A program made the translations under genes and the position numbers. The notes under the pieces are model-generated. The model did not search any database. It saw nothing but the letters and a program-made list of their open reading frames with translations, and was not told where the DNA came from. Of a stretch of DNA of 64,000 nucleotides, positions 17,260 to 25,045 are shown one piece after another. The stretch comes from JANNBN01 sp031430595 (GTDB lineage: Bacteria > Actinomycetota > Acidimicrobiia > Acidimicrobiales > JANYDT01): NCBI GenBank assembly GCA_031430595.1, contig JANPBU010000031.1, positions 1-64,000 of the forward strand, given 5' to 3'. Each line of letters opens with the position of its first letter. Within the stretch, counting starts at the first letter, position 1.

Positions 17260-18001
17260 CTGCAGCTACGCTAAGCGCAGCATTCAGTAGTGCGGCATGC
17301 GGTATGTGGAGTGCTGACCCGTCACCTGGGTCAAGTTCAAGTGTTGCTCCGTGAACAGCCCGAACGGTCCCGGAACCGAGTGAAGAACTCACATGATCTC
17401 CGACCTTCACAATTCTGCGCACATATTGTCCGGCAGCAATTTCGGCTGAAATCGATTTTCCGCCCAAGACCGTAAGTAGAGCGATGGTCGCGGCCGCAGC
17501 GAAAATTGCTGCTTGCGTGAGCGTGTCGACAACTGCTGTATTTATTCCAAGTTGGCTAATGGCCAAAATGGTCACCAAACCCACCACGATGCCTCGTACC
17601 GCTCGAACAATGGCTGTGTTGACCGTGCCGGTTGCCCGACCCAATGCACTACCGACGGCATTCGCAACCAGTGTCGACACGGTGCTTCCGATGAGCAGAA
17701 ACAACACGGCAATGAGGAGGCGGGGAATGAACTCGACGATTTTCGTTGGAAATGGTTTAAGTGATGACGGCGAGAGCACCCCAAGTGCTGCGATTAACGA
17801 TGCAGACAGAATGATCGTTGTCAGAAACCGCGCAGCAGGCTCGGCTAACAGCCGTTGACGCTCGGACCGTTTCGACGAATCGAGACCTTTTCGAACCAGC
17901 CGACCCGCAATCGGGGCGAGGGTGAGCCCACCAACAACTAGCCCAGCGACAACGGCCCACTTGACTACTGACGATTGCGCCGCAACAACTATTCCGAACA
18001 C
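17240..18001 (-). CDS. Membrane protein of the MscS-like conserved TM-helix family
   Basis: 253 residues with about five transmembrane segments: an N-terminal pair, then two copies of the conserved TM-helix pattern of small mechanosensitive-channel relatives (IPRLLIAVLFLLIGSTVSTLVANAV, AIVRAVRGIVVGLVTILAISQLGI). A glycine-rich helix (LLTVLGGKSISAEIAAGQYVR) and a short beta domain (VGDHVSSSLGSGTVRAV) match the MscS pore and beta regions. Ion-channel or osmotic safety-valve function is inferred; the protein lacks a full C-terminal MscS vestibule. A ribbon of basic residues (KGLDSSKRSERQR) lies between helices 1 and 2. Confidence 0.75.
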   Translation of the reverse strand: MFGIVVAAQSSVVKWAVVAGLVVGGLTLAPIAGRLVRKGLDSSKRSERQRLLAEPAARFLTTIILSASLIAALGVLSPSSLKPFPTKIVEFIPRLLIAVLFLLIGSTVSTLVANAVGSALGRATGTVNTAIVRAVRGIVVGLVTILAISQLGINTAVVDTLTQAAIFAAAATIALLTVLGGKSISAEIAAGQYVRRIVKVGDHVSSSLGSGTVRAVHGATLELDPGDGSALHIPHAALLNAALSVAAATEPQA

Positions 18002-18064
18002 GAAAGAGCACCCTACTCGGACGCAGTTTCGCTTGCTCGCCTCAGCAGCGTTAGTGCCCCGAAA

Positions 18065-18379
18065 CTAGGGGTTGTCCGACAAAAACCAGCCAAAGGTTCG
18101 GGCACCGACACCCAGCACGTCAAGAACAACCGACGAAGCGTCCGTCGAACGATCTCGACCAATACTCGCAGTAAGACGTTCAGCTAAGCCCATTGGCACC
18201 GAGACAGCCTCAGCGAACACCTCACTAAATCGCTCGCGGACGTGACTTGTATCAAGCAGCGATTCGATTCGGTCAGCGATTTCAGGGTGAGCGGTGATGT
18301 ACTTTTCGAAACGGTCTGTATCGTGCTCAAGCCAGTGAAGCAGCTTCAGTTCGTGTTGATTTGCAGTGAGCGAAGCCAT
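18065..18379 (-). CDS. Small soluble protein coupled to an ECF sigma factor, putative anti-sigma
   Basis: 104 residues, predicted helical, with no zinc-finger Cys/His motif and no clear membrane helix. The N-terminal part (LKLLHWLEHDTDRFEKYITAHPEIADRIESL) has the helix-turn-helix spacing of anti-sigma N-domains, but the H/C/C positions are not cysteines. The start lies 3 bp after the sigma stop, and its Shine-Dalgarno GGAGGTGA overlaps that stop, so translation is tightly coupled and a stoichiometric partner is likely. Anti-sigma function is inferred from position only. Confidence 0.7.
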   Translation of the reverse strand: MASLTANQHELKLLHWLEHDTDRFEKYITAHPEIADRIESLLDTSHVRERFSEVFAEAVSVPMGLAERLTASIGRDRSTDASSVVLDVLGVGARTFGWFLSDNP

Positions 18380-18382
18380 AGG

Positions 18383-18922
18383 TCACCTCCACTCTTTGAG
18401 CGCGTTGGCCAAAAGTTTTCTTGACCGAAAGAGCCGGGTTTTGATGGTGGGTAACGCAAGATTGAGTGTGTCGGCGATGTCTTCGTAAGACATACCTTCA
18501 ATTTCTCGAAGCACCGTTATCGTTCGTGAGACGGGATCGAGCAGGTTAAGGGCGTCCCAAAATTCTGCGACCATAAGGTGGCCTTGAACCTGGCGATCGG
18601 TACCGTGGCCGACTTCGACCTCGGGTAGTTTCGCCGGCTCTCGATACTCTTCACGGCGGCGTCGAAGCATCGAGACAGCGGTGTTGTGGGTGATTCGCAG
18701 CGCCCATGATTTCAAGCTTGATTCGCCGCGAAAGCTAGCAGCGGCCTGCCAAGCTTTGATGATGCTTTCTTGAACGACATCTTCGGCAAGCCCATCTTCT
18801 CGCACAATCGACTTGGCAACACGAAACATGGCGCTGCTGTGCTCAGAAATCAGTAAATGAAGCAGCTGCTCGGGCGACCCGCTGGTTTCGGAGGTTGATT
18901 GGCCGGGCGTCTCATCGAACAT
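18383..18922 (-). CDS. ECF RNA polymerase sigma factor
   Basis: About 179 residues from ATG 18922; the frame stays open upstream to 19072 but that part is not family-like. Region 2: HSSAMFRVAKSIVREDGLAEDVVQESIIKAWQAAASFRGESSLKSWALRI type sequence, with ITHNTAVSMLRRR. Region 4: DPVSRTITVLREIEGMSYEDIADTLNLALPTIKTRLFRSRKLL. It directs RNA polymerase to an alternative regulon, of which the adjacent 104-residue partner is probably part. The next gene upstream is divergent and encodes a single-pass membrane protein (19204). Confidence 0.92.
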   Translation of the reverse strand: MFDETPGQSTSETSGSPEQLLHLLISEHSSAMFRVAKSIVREDGLAEDVVQESIIKAWQAAASFRGESSLKSWALRITHNTAVSMLRRRREEYREPAKLPEVEVGHGTDRQVQGHLMVAEFWDALNLLDPVSRTITVLREIEGMSYEDIADTLNLALPTIKTRLFRSRKLLANALKEWR

Positions 18923-19203
18923 TTGGGGTCGTGATTCGACGCTCTGAAGATGGGGCAGCGCGGCAGAAAGGGCAGTGGGTCGGATCGCGGACCGGGCGAG
19001 ACGAGTCATAGCAAAAACCGAACGCTGCACCACGCGATGTTGAACATCAGCGAAAGTGAGCGTTTGAAGCATGATGAAGAGACGGTTTGGTTTGGCATTC
19101 GTCGCGAATTCGTATGCATATCAACAAAAGACATCAGGTAAATACTCATTGTAAACGTTTTCAGTGCGGTACCCCTGAAAAAGTTTGGTTCGGTACCCTC
19201 GCG
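18923..19203. other. Divergent intergenic region of the second ECF locus
   Basis: With the starts chosen here, about 281 bp separate the sigma gene (minus) from the membrane protein gene (plus). The segment stays open in both flanking frames, so either gene could start further out. I see no strong hairpin or repeat. It presumably carries both promoters. Confidence 0.4.
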
Positions 19204-20001
19204 ATGAGGTCCATCAGATCGGGCCACCTCACAGGTATCGTCAGTGACGTGAAAGCAGGAGCGCTGCAAAAAACCATCGTGCGGCGTCGGGCACGTGTAT
19301 TTCGTATTGCCACGTCGATTGTTGTGCCTACCGTGCTTCTCGGTTCCTTTATGTTTGCAGAGCGGTTCAGCAATTTTGACCGGAAAGTTTCGATTCAGCG
19401 ATCTACGCCGAATCGAGCCGTTGTCGCTGGGGTCACAGCGCTTCGAGACGGCCGTGTCCGGAATCCGCCATCAACCCTTACGAACACCACGAACCTAAAC
19501 GGGTTTGATCGCTCGGGTCGCCCAGGTGCACCGTCGACCCCAAGATACGGGCCGCCCCCGCCCACATTGACTGACCCAGCGTCCTCACTAGCAACACCAG
19601 CCGCCTCAGAGGTTACGCCAACCACGAAGCTTGAACAGTGGAGGGCCAGAACCGGTCGAACGTTCGCTGATGGCGCCATTTTGATTCGGCCCTCGGGCAT
19701 CGATGTAACACCAACCCGATCACGAAAACTTGCGCTGCGCACCGGAAAGCAAGCTGCGGCAAAGCGCTTTGGGAAACGAATTGCGCCGCTTGAACCTACG
19801 ATTGAGTTCGGTGAATTTGATGCGCCGACCGGAGACTGGATCGAAAGTGGCGCATCTGGCGGGTTTGAACAGCGGTCTGTGTGGTTCATCCACTACGCCG
19901 GAATCGAATCAGCGGCCGATACTCCTGCGATCACCGAGTTTGTCGTGGTGATCGACGACAAAACGGGGGTTGTTCTTATCGCTTCTGAGTACCTCGCTTA
20001 G
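19204..20001 (+). CDS. Single-pass membrane protein with proline-rich linker
   Basis: Not recognised. ATG 19204 gives about 265 residues; the upstream 39 codons (to 19087) look non-coding. One transmembrane helix (RIATSIVVPTVLLGSFMFAERF, about residues 32-53 of this start) leads to a Pro/Ser/Thr-rich linker (RYGPPPPTLTDPASS) and a C-terminal extracytoplasmic domain of about 110 residues, ending in a beta-like stretch (ITEFVVVIDDKTGVVLIASEYLA). It is divergent from the ECF sigma gene, so it may be a regulon member or surface sensor; that is inference. Confidence 0.6.
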   Translation: MRSIRSGHLTGIVSDVKAGALQKTIVRRRARVFRIATSIVVPTVLLGSFMFAERFSNFDRKVSIQRSTPNRAVVAGVTALRDGRVRNPPSTLTNTTNLNGFDRSGRPGAPSTPRYGPPPPTLTDPASSLATPAASEVTPTTKLEQWRARTGRTFADGAILIRPSGIDVTPTRSRKLALRTGKQAAAKRFGKRIAPLEPTIEFGEFDAPTGDWIESGASGGFEQRSVWFIHYAGIESAADTPAITEFVVVIDDKTGVVLIASEYLA

Positions 20002-20023
20002 TCGAGTTACGCCCAAGGTCGGT

Positions 20024-20890
20024 TCAGATTCGGGGTGTTGCCTCCTCCGTCATGACTCGGTGCGCAACACTCGGATAATCGGTGATGAGGGCGTCGACCC
20101 CAAGCTGCAGCACTTCTCGCATTTCGTTTGGATCATCAATAGTCCAAACATGAACCGCGAGCCCAAGATTGTGGATCTGATCTACGAGGTCAGCGTCGAA
20201 GAGCGGTTGGCCACCTACAGAGAATCGGAACGGAATTTGCATAGCGACCGTCGAGCGGTGCAGTGAAGGCGTCGCGGTTGCTTTTAACTGCGTTGCGATC
20301 GCAAAACTTTCGTTGAGCGCTGTCGATGTGGCGACACCGGTTGCCAAACTTCGAAAGCGATCGAGAGCGTCGTCAAAAAATGACGCGACGATGACATCAT
20401 CAGATCGCTTATAGGCGCGCAGTACATCGGCCAGTAGGTCTTCGTACGGTGTCACGCCCGGCGTCACCTTCGGGTTGGTGCCCTTGATGTCGAGGTTCAC
20501 GATTGTGGCAGGAAATTCGTCAAGAACGTCGATGAGACGTGCGATACCAAGTGCACGATCTTGTGGGGCTCGTCCTCGTAATGGGTACTCGCCAGGCTCT
20601 AAACCGGTAACTGCGTCGTGCCCCGGTGCCCACCAGTGTGCGTTGTCGAGTTGTTTGAGCTCTGCCCATGTCAATGACGCAATGAGGCCTGAAGAGGGGG
20701 TCGTTCGGTCAACAGTTTCGTCGTGGGTGACGACAAGAATCCGATCGGCAGTGGCGTGAACGTCCATTTCGAGCGCATCGGCACCATTCGCGACGGCTTG
20801 ATGGAAGGCATAGATGGTCGATGACGGCGCTTCCTTTGCGCCACCTTGGTGCCCGTACAACAAGACTCTTCGCTCTAGCCAGGGGTTCAT
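20024..20890 (-). CDS. Glycerophosphodiester phosphodiesterase (GDPD family)
   Basis: Hydrolyses glycerophosphodiesters to glycerol 3-phosphate and an alcohol. 288 residues with the conserved metal and catalytic residues: H14 (usual HRG is HQG here), E41 and D43 (LEMDVHATAD), H56-D57 (VVTHDETVDRTT). The C-terminal TIM-barrel strands VHVWTIDDPNEMREVLQLGVDALITDYP are diagnostic. No signal peptide, so cytosolic, acting on lipid-turnover products. The Arg-to-Gln change in the first motif is the only departure noticed. Confidence 0.92.
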   Translation of the reverse strand: MNPWLERRVLLYGHQGGAKEAPSSTIYAFHQAVANGADALEMDVHATADRILVVTHDETVDRTTPSSGLIASLTWAELKQLDNAHWWAPGHDAVTGLEPGEYPLRGRAPQDRALGIARLIDVLDEFPATIVNLDIKGTNPKVTPGVTPYEDLLADVLRAYKRSDDVIVASFFDDALDRFRSLATGVATSTALNESFAIATQLKATATPSLHRSTVAMQIPFRFSVGGQPLFDADLVDQIHNLGLAVHVWTIDDPNEMREVLQLGVDALITDYPSVAHRVMTEEATPRI

Positions 20891-20972
20891 ATCGTCTTAG
20901 TCTGGCCCACCCGGCGTTAAAACCCGACAAAGTCGGTTGACATTTGCGCTCGTTACCGAAATGATGTGCGGG

Positions 20973-21056
20973 TACATCAAGAGCGGTTGAGGGACGGGCC
21001 CGTCGACACCGCGGCAACCTACGCATTTGCGTGAGGTGCCAATGCCCGATCGATGA
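20973..21056 (+). promoter_or_regulatory. SAM-I (S-box) riboswitch ahead of metY
   Basis: Matches the S-box core in order. ATCAAGAG opens the aptamer, then GCGGT pairs with ACCGC (P2) around GAGGGACGGGCCC with its kink-turn and pseudoknot loop. GGCAACCT follows, then the P3 hairpin ACGCA-TT-TGCGT, then AGGTGCCAATGCC. P1 closes as CATC (20975-20978) with GATG (21052-21055). It lies about 85 bp before the metY start. No U-tract terminator is evident between 21057 and 21141, so control may be at translation initiation (AAGGAG at 21128-21133). High S-adenosylmethionine should repress metY-metX. Confidence 0.9.
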
Positions 21057-21141
21057 AAAGAGAGATACCTGCCGTGCCGAATCACCCTGTGCCTTGTTGT
21101 GCCAACCCTGTGCCCGCTTTTGTCCCTAAGGAGACCACGCC

Positions 21142-22443
21142 ATGACCGCTGCCAATTGGGGTTTTGAAACCCGCCAAATTCATGCTGGGGCCGCCCCCGA
21201 CCCGACGACGGGTGCGAGGGCGACACCGATTTACCAGACCACGAGTTATGCGTTTCGTGATTCAGATCATGCGGCTGCGCTCTTTGGGCTTACTGAATCG
21301 GGAAACATTTACACCCGAATCATGAACCCAACCCAAGATGTGCTGGAGCAGCGCATCGCCAGCCTTGAAGGCGGCGTCGCAGCACTCGCCGTTGCGTCGG
21401 GTCAGGCAGCTGAAACCATGGCCATTCTTAACTTGGCCGAAGCAGGTAGCCATATTGTGGCGAGTGCGAGTCTGTATGGCGGTACCTACAATCTGTTTCA
21501 CTACAACCTTCCGAAGTTGGGTATCACTGTTGACTTCGTCGAAGACCCCGATGACCTCGATGAATGGCGAAAGCTCATCACGCCAAACACTAAGGCGCTC
21601 TACGGCGAATCAATCGGTAACCCGAAGGGTGACGTACTCGATATTCGTGGCATTGCAGATGTTGCCCATGCCGCAGGAATTCCGCTCATTGTAGACAACA
21701 CCCTTGCGTCGCCGTATCTGTTGCGACCAATCGAGCACGGTGCAGACATTGTCGTTCATTCACTTACGAAGTTCATAGGTGGGCATGGCACTTCGGTCGG
21801 CGGAATCATCGTTGACGGCGGAACATTTGACTGGGCCCAAAACGACAAGTTTCCTGGCCTCTCCACACCAGACCCGAGCTACCACGGCCTCAATTACGCG
21901 GCGGCGCTCGGAAATGTCGCCTACATCATCAAAGCCCGTGTGCAACTGCTACGTGACTATGGTGCAGCAATTAGCCCGTTCAATGCGTTCCTGCTGCTGC
22001 AAGGTGCGGAAACGTTAAGTGTTCGTATGGATCGCCATGTTTCAAACGCTCAGAAGGTGGCGGAATGGTTAGAAGCGCATCCGGCGGTCGAAGTGGTGCG
22101 CTACCCAGGGTTGGCATCATCACCATGGAACGCGAACGCTAAGAAGTACCTTCCGAAGGGCGCAGGAGCCATCATCAACTTCGAACTTAAGGGTGGCGTT
22201 GCGGCCGGAAAGAGGTTTGTTGATGCGCTGAGTCTGTTCAGTCACCTTGCCAACGTTGGCGACCTTCGTTCGCTGGTCATTCACCCAGCTTCAACGACTC
22301 ACAGCCAGCTCACGCCCGAAGAGCGGTTGACAACCGGCGTGACCGAAGGGTTGGTCCGCCTGTCGATAGGGCTTGAACTTGTCGATGACTTGCTGGCCGA
22401 TCTTGAAGCTGGTTTCGCTGCGGCTTCTGGCTCTACTGTCTGA
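21142..22443 (+). CDS. metY: O-acetylhomoserine sulfhydrylase
   Basis: PLP enzyme making homocysteine from O-acetylhomoserine and sulfide, the direct sulfhydrylation route to methionine. 433 residues; the PLP lysine is K210 in VHSLTKFIGGHG. NIYTRIMNPTQDVLEQRIASLEGG and the C-terminal SLFSHLANVGDLRSLVIHPASTTHSQL are typical of the O-acetylhomoserine aminocarboxypropyltransferase branch of the Cys/Met enzymes. The Shine-Dalgarno AAGGAG sits 8 nt from the ATG. A SAM-I riboswitch lies upstream, and metX follows after 23 bp, making a methionine operon. Confidence 0.96.
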   Translation: MTAANWGFETRQIHAGAAPDPTTGARATPIYQTTSYAFRDSDHAAALFGLTESGNIYTRIMNPTQDVLEQRIASLEGGVAALAVASGQAAETMAILNLAEAGSHIVASASLYGGTYNLFHYNLPKLGITVDFVEDPDDLDEWRKLITPNTKALYGESIGNPKGDVLDIRGIADVAHAAGIPLIVDNTLASPYLLRPIEHGADIVVHSLTKFIGGHGTSVGGIIVDGGTFDWAQNDKFPGLSTPDPSYHGLNYAAALGNVAYIIKARVQLLRDYGAAISPFNAFLLLQGAETLSVRMDRHVSNAQKVAEWLEAHPAVEVVRYPGLASSPWNANAKKYLPKGAGAIINFELKGGVAAGKRFVDALSLFSHLANVGDLRSLVIHPASTTHSQLTPEERLTTGVTEGLVRLSIGLELVDDLLADLEAGFAAASGSTV

Positions 22444-22466
22444 CACTGAATCGATCTGAACGACCA

Positions 22467-23618
22467 GTGAATACTTCGGCGGGTCAGTGGCGACCTGTGT
22501 GGAGGTCGGGCGATGAGCCCGGCAACCGCCAGTTCGCCCAGGTTGGCGACCTCGCGCTCGAAGCGGGAGTTACCGGCTGGGGCGCGCTGCTTCCCGATGC
22601 GGTGAGCTGTTTTGAAACCTGGGGCACCCTCAACTCCGATGCATCAAACGCTGTCATGGTGCTACACGGATTCACCGCCGACAGTCACGCTGCAGGGCCG
22701 GCTGATACTGGTCATCCTGAAGCCGGATGGTGGGATGGTGTCATTGGTCCACGGAAATGGATCGACACCGATAAGTGGTTTGTCGTGTGTCCGAATGCTC
22801 TAGGGGGTTGTCAAGGCACCACCGGGCCGGCGTCGCTTGCACCCGACGGCAGGCCATGGGGTTCTCGGTGGCCGGTCACGACCATCAGAGATATGGCGAC
22901 ACTAGAAAATATGTTGGCAGATCATTTAGGAATTGCTCGGTGGCATGCAGTAGTTGGGGTTTCACTCGGTGGTATGCGCGCATTGGAATGTGCTATCGGT
23001 ACGCCGAGCCGGGTGCGTAACGCGATTATTATTGGCGTTGGTGCTCAAGCAACAGCCGAACAAATTGCCTTCCAAAGCATTCAAATGCGATCAATCACCG
23101 AAGACCCTGATTGGCTGCTCGGCGACTACTACGAAGTCGGGGATGGAAGGGGGCCGGTTCGAGGAATGGCTCAGGCACGTCGCCTTGGTCACGTCACGTA
23201 CCGCAGCGAACTTGAACTGCATCAACGCTTTGGCAATCGACCGCAAGGAACCGAGCAAACGCTCGGCCCAACTCGCTCGGGTCGCTTTGGGATTGAGTCC
23301 TACCTCGATTATGCGGCCGTGCGTCTTGAACGAAGATTTGATCCGAATACGTATTTGGCTATCAACGAGGCAATGAATCACCACGACGTTGGCCGGGGGA
23401 GAGGTGGCGTGCACGCAGCGATGCAACACATCACTGCCGAACTCACGATTGTTGGCCTTGAAGGTGATCGGTTATACCCGATTCGTCTACAGCGTGAATT
23501 GGCGTTTCATTCATCAAAGCCACTTGAAACGGTGTACTCGATCGTTGGTCACGACGCTTTTTTGACTGAAGATTCGCTCACCGGCGAACTGGTGAAAAGG
23601 GCTCTCGAAGAGGGCTAG
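22467..23618 (+). CDS. metX: Homoserine O-acetyltransferase
   Basis: Acetylates L-homoserine with acetyl-CoA to supply the substrate of MetY. Alpha/beta-hydrolase fold, 383 residues: nucleophile S166 in GVSLGGM, D334 in EGDRLYP and H362 in VGHDAFL complete the triad. The signature GGCQGTTGPAS and the dimer region ERRFDPNTYL are family-typical. It starts at GTG 22467, 23 bp after metY, with no strong Shine-Dalgarno, consistent with cotranscription. Acetyl versus succinyl preference cannot be proved from motifs alone, but pairing with MetY fits acetyl. Confidence 0.95.
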   Translation: MNTSAGQWRPVWRSGDEPGNRQFAQVGDLALEAGVTGWGALLPDAVSCFETWGTLNSDASNAVMVLHGFTADSHAAGPADTGHPEAGWWDGVIGPRKWIDTDKWFVVCPNALGGCQGTTGPASLAPDGRPWGSRWPVTTIRDMATLENMLADHLGIARWHAVVGVSLGGMRALECAIGTPSRVRNAIIIGVGAQATAEQIAFQSIQMRSITEDPDWLLGDYYEVGDGRGPVRGMAQARRLGHVTYRSELELHQRFGNRPQGTEQTLGPTRSGRFGIESYLDYAAVRLERRFDPNTYLAINEAMNHHDVGRGRGGVHAAMQHITAELTIVGLEGDRLYPIRLQRELAFHSSKPLETVYSIVGHDAFLTEDSLTGELVKRALEEG

Positions 23619-23623
23619 AGACC

Positions 23624-24940
23624 CTACAGATACACCACGTTGTCAGCCGGTTGGCAGGCGTGACGGCAATCAAACACCAACGAAGCATGCTGTGTGACGA
23701 GTTCCAGATCGAAACATGCATGGTTCGTGAGCACGACTACAGCGTCAGAGGCCTCGATCTCCGATGCAGTGAGATCAGCGAGTGTGACCCCTTGCGGAGG
23801 AGTTCCGTGCAAAAATGGCTCGACCGCTCGTACTTCTGCGCCCAACCCAACGAGGCGCTGGGCGACGATTACGGCAGGAGACTCGCGAGCATCCGAAGAG
23901 TTTGGTTTGTAGGTGAGGCCGAGTAGCAACACCCTCGCCCCTTTGAGTGCCCTACTTGACTCGTTGAGAAGCAACATCAATCGTTGAGCCACAAAGTCGG
24001 GCATATGTTCGTTGACATCGTTAGCAAGGTCAACGAACCGAAAGTTTTTTCCAAGGTGCTGCTTGACGCTCCAAGAGAGGTAACTGGGGTCGATTGGAAG
24101 GCAATGCCCACCAACGCCAGGACCGGGCGTGAACTTCATGAAACCGAACGGTTTGGTGGCCGCTGCGTCAATCGATTCCCATACATCGATACCAAGGTCT
24201 TTGGCAAACATTGCCAATTCGTTCACCAGGGCCACGTTGACGTGGCGAAAGGTATTTTCGAGCAGCTTGGTGAGTTCGGCTTCTTTGCAACTCGACACCG
24301 GAACAATTCTTTCAACGAGTGCACCATAAAAGGCGCTGACCAGTTCAAGTGAACGAGCGTCGATCCCTGAAACGACCTTCGGCGTATTGTGAAATTGCCA
24401 GGTCGGGTTACCGGGGTCAATTCGTTCCGGGGAATACCCAACGTGAAAATCAGCACCTGCCTTGAGACCCGAAGCCTGTTCAAGAATTGGAATGAGGCTT
24501 TCCTCGGTGGTACCCGGATACGTCGTCGATTCGAGAATGATCGTTGAGCCCCGACGAACGTAGGGGCCAAGATCTTTTGCGGCGAATTCGATGTATGACA
24601 GGTCGGGAGCTGACTGTCGAAGCGGCGTTGGCACCGTAATTACGGCAATGTCGAAGTTTCGACACGCGAAACGCGAGGTCGACACCTGGTATCGCCCGGT
24701 TTCGAATGCCGCTCGAAGCGTCGTTGTGGAAACATCCTCCACGAATGATTCACGAGCCGTCAACCGAGAAATTCGGGCTGTATCAACATCGAAGCCAACG
24801 ACGTCGAACCCCTTTTCTACAGCTCGCATTGCGAGCGGGAGGCCAACGTAACCTTGACCGATCACGACTACACGCTGGGTGCCGTCCAACGGACTGCGCA
24901 CTTCAAACTGATTACCCGCGTCAAGCGACGATGAACTCAT
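23624..24940 (-). CDS. UDP-N-acetyl sugar 6-dehydrogenase (WecC/WbpA/Ugd superfamily)
   Basis: NAD-dependent four-electron oxidation of a UDP-sugar C6 alcohol to the uronic acid. About 438 residues from ATG 24940. N-terminal Rossmann motif VVVIGQGYVGLPLA; substrate loop ESTTYPGTTEE; catalytic Cys in GVGGHCLPIDPSYL; C-terminal Rossmann region VLLLGLTYKPNSSDARESP. The PGTTEE and GGHCLPIDP variants are nearer to UDP-GlcNAc/ManNAc dehydrogenases than to UDP-glucose dehydrogenase. No glycan cluster surrounds it. It converges with metX 5 bp away. Confidence 0.9.
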   Translation of the reverse strand: MSSSSLDAGNQFEVRSPLDGTQRVVVIGQGYVGLPLAMRAVEKGFDVVGFDVDTARISRLTARESFVEDVSTTTLRAAFETGRYQVSTSRFACRNFDIAVITVPTPLRQSAPDLSYIEFAAKDLGPYVRRGSTIILESTTYPGTTEESLIPILEQASGLKAGADFHVGYSPERIDPGNPTWQFHNTPKVVSGIDARSLELVSAFYGALVERIVPVSSCKEAELTKLLENTFRHVNVALVNELAMFAKDLGIDVWESIDAAATKPFGFMKFTPGPGVGGHCLPIDPSYLSWSVKQHLGKNFRFVDLANDVNEHMPDFVAQRLMLLLNESSRALKGARVLLLGLTYKPNSSDARESPAVIVAQRLVGLGAEVRAVEPFLHGTPPQGVTLADLTASEIEASDAVVVLTNHACFDLELVTQHASLVFDCRHACQPADNVVYL

Positions 24941-25045
24941 GAGTACCTTTCGGCGCGTTGCCACTCAACGCTGAAGACCATTTGGCGTAAAGAGCGTACT
25001 CGCCAGGGCTGTCCGATGGGCCAGGTGGAGGTTCGAACGGGGTGG

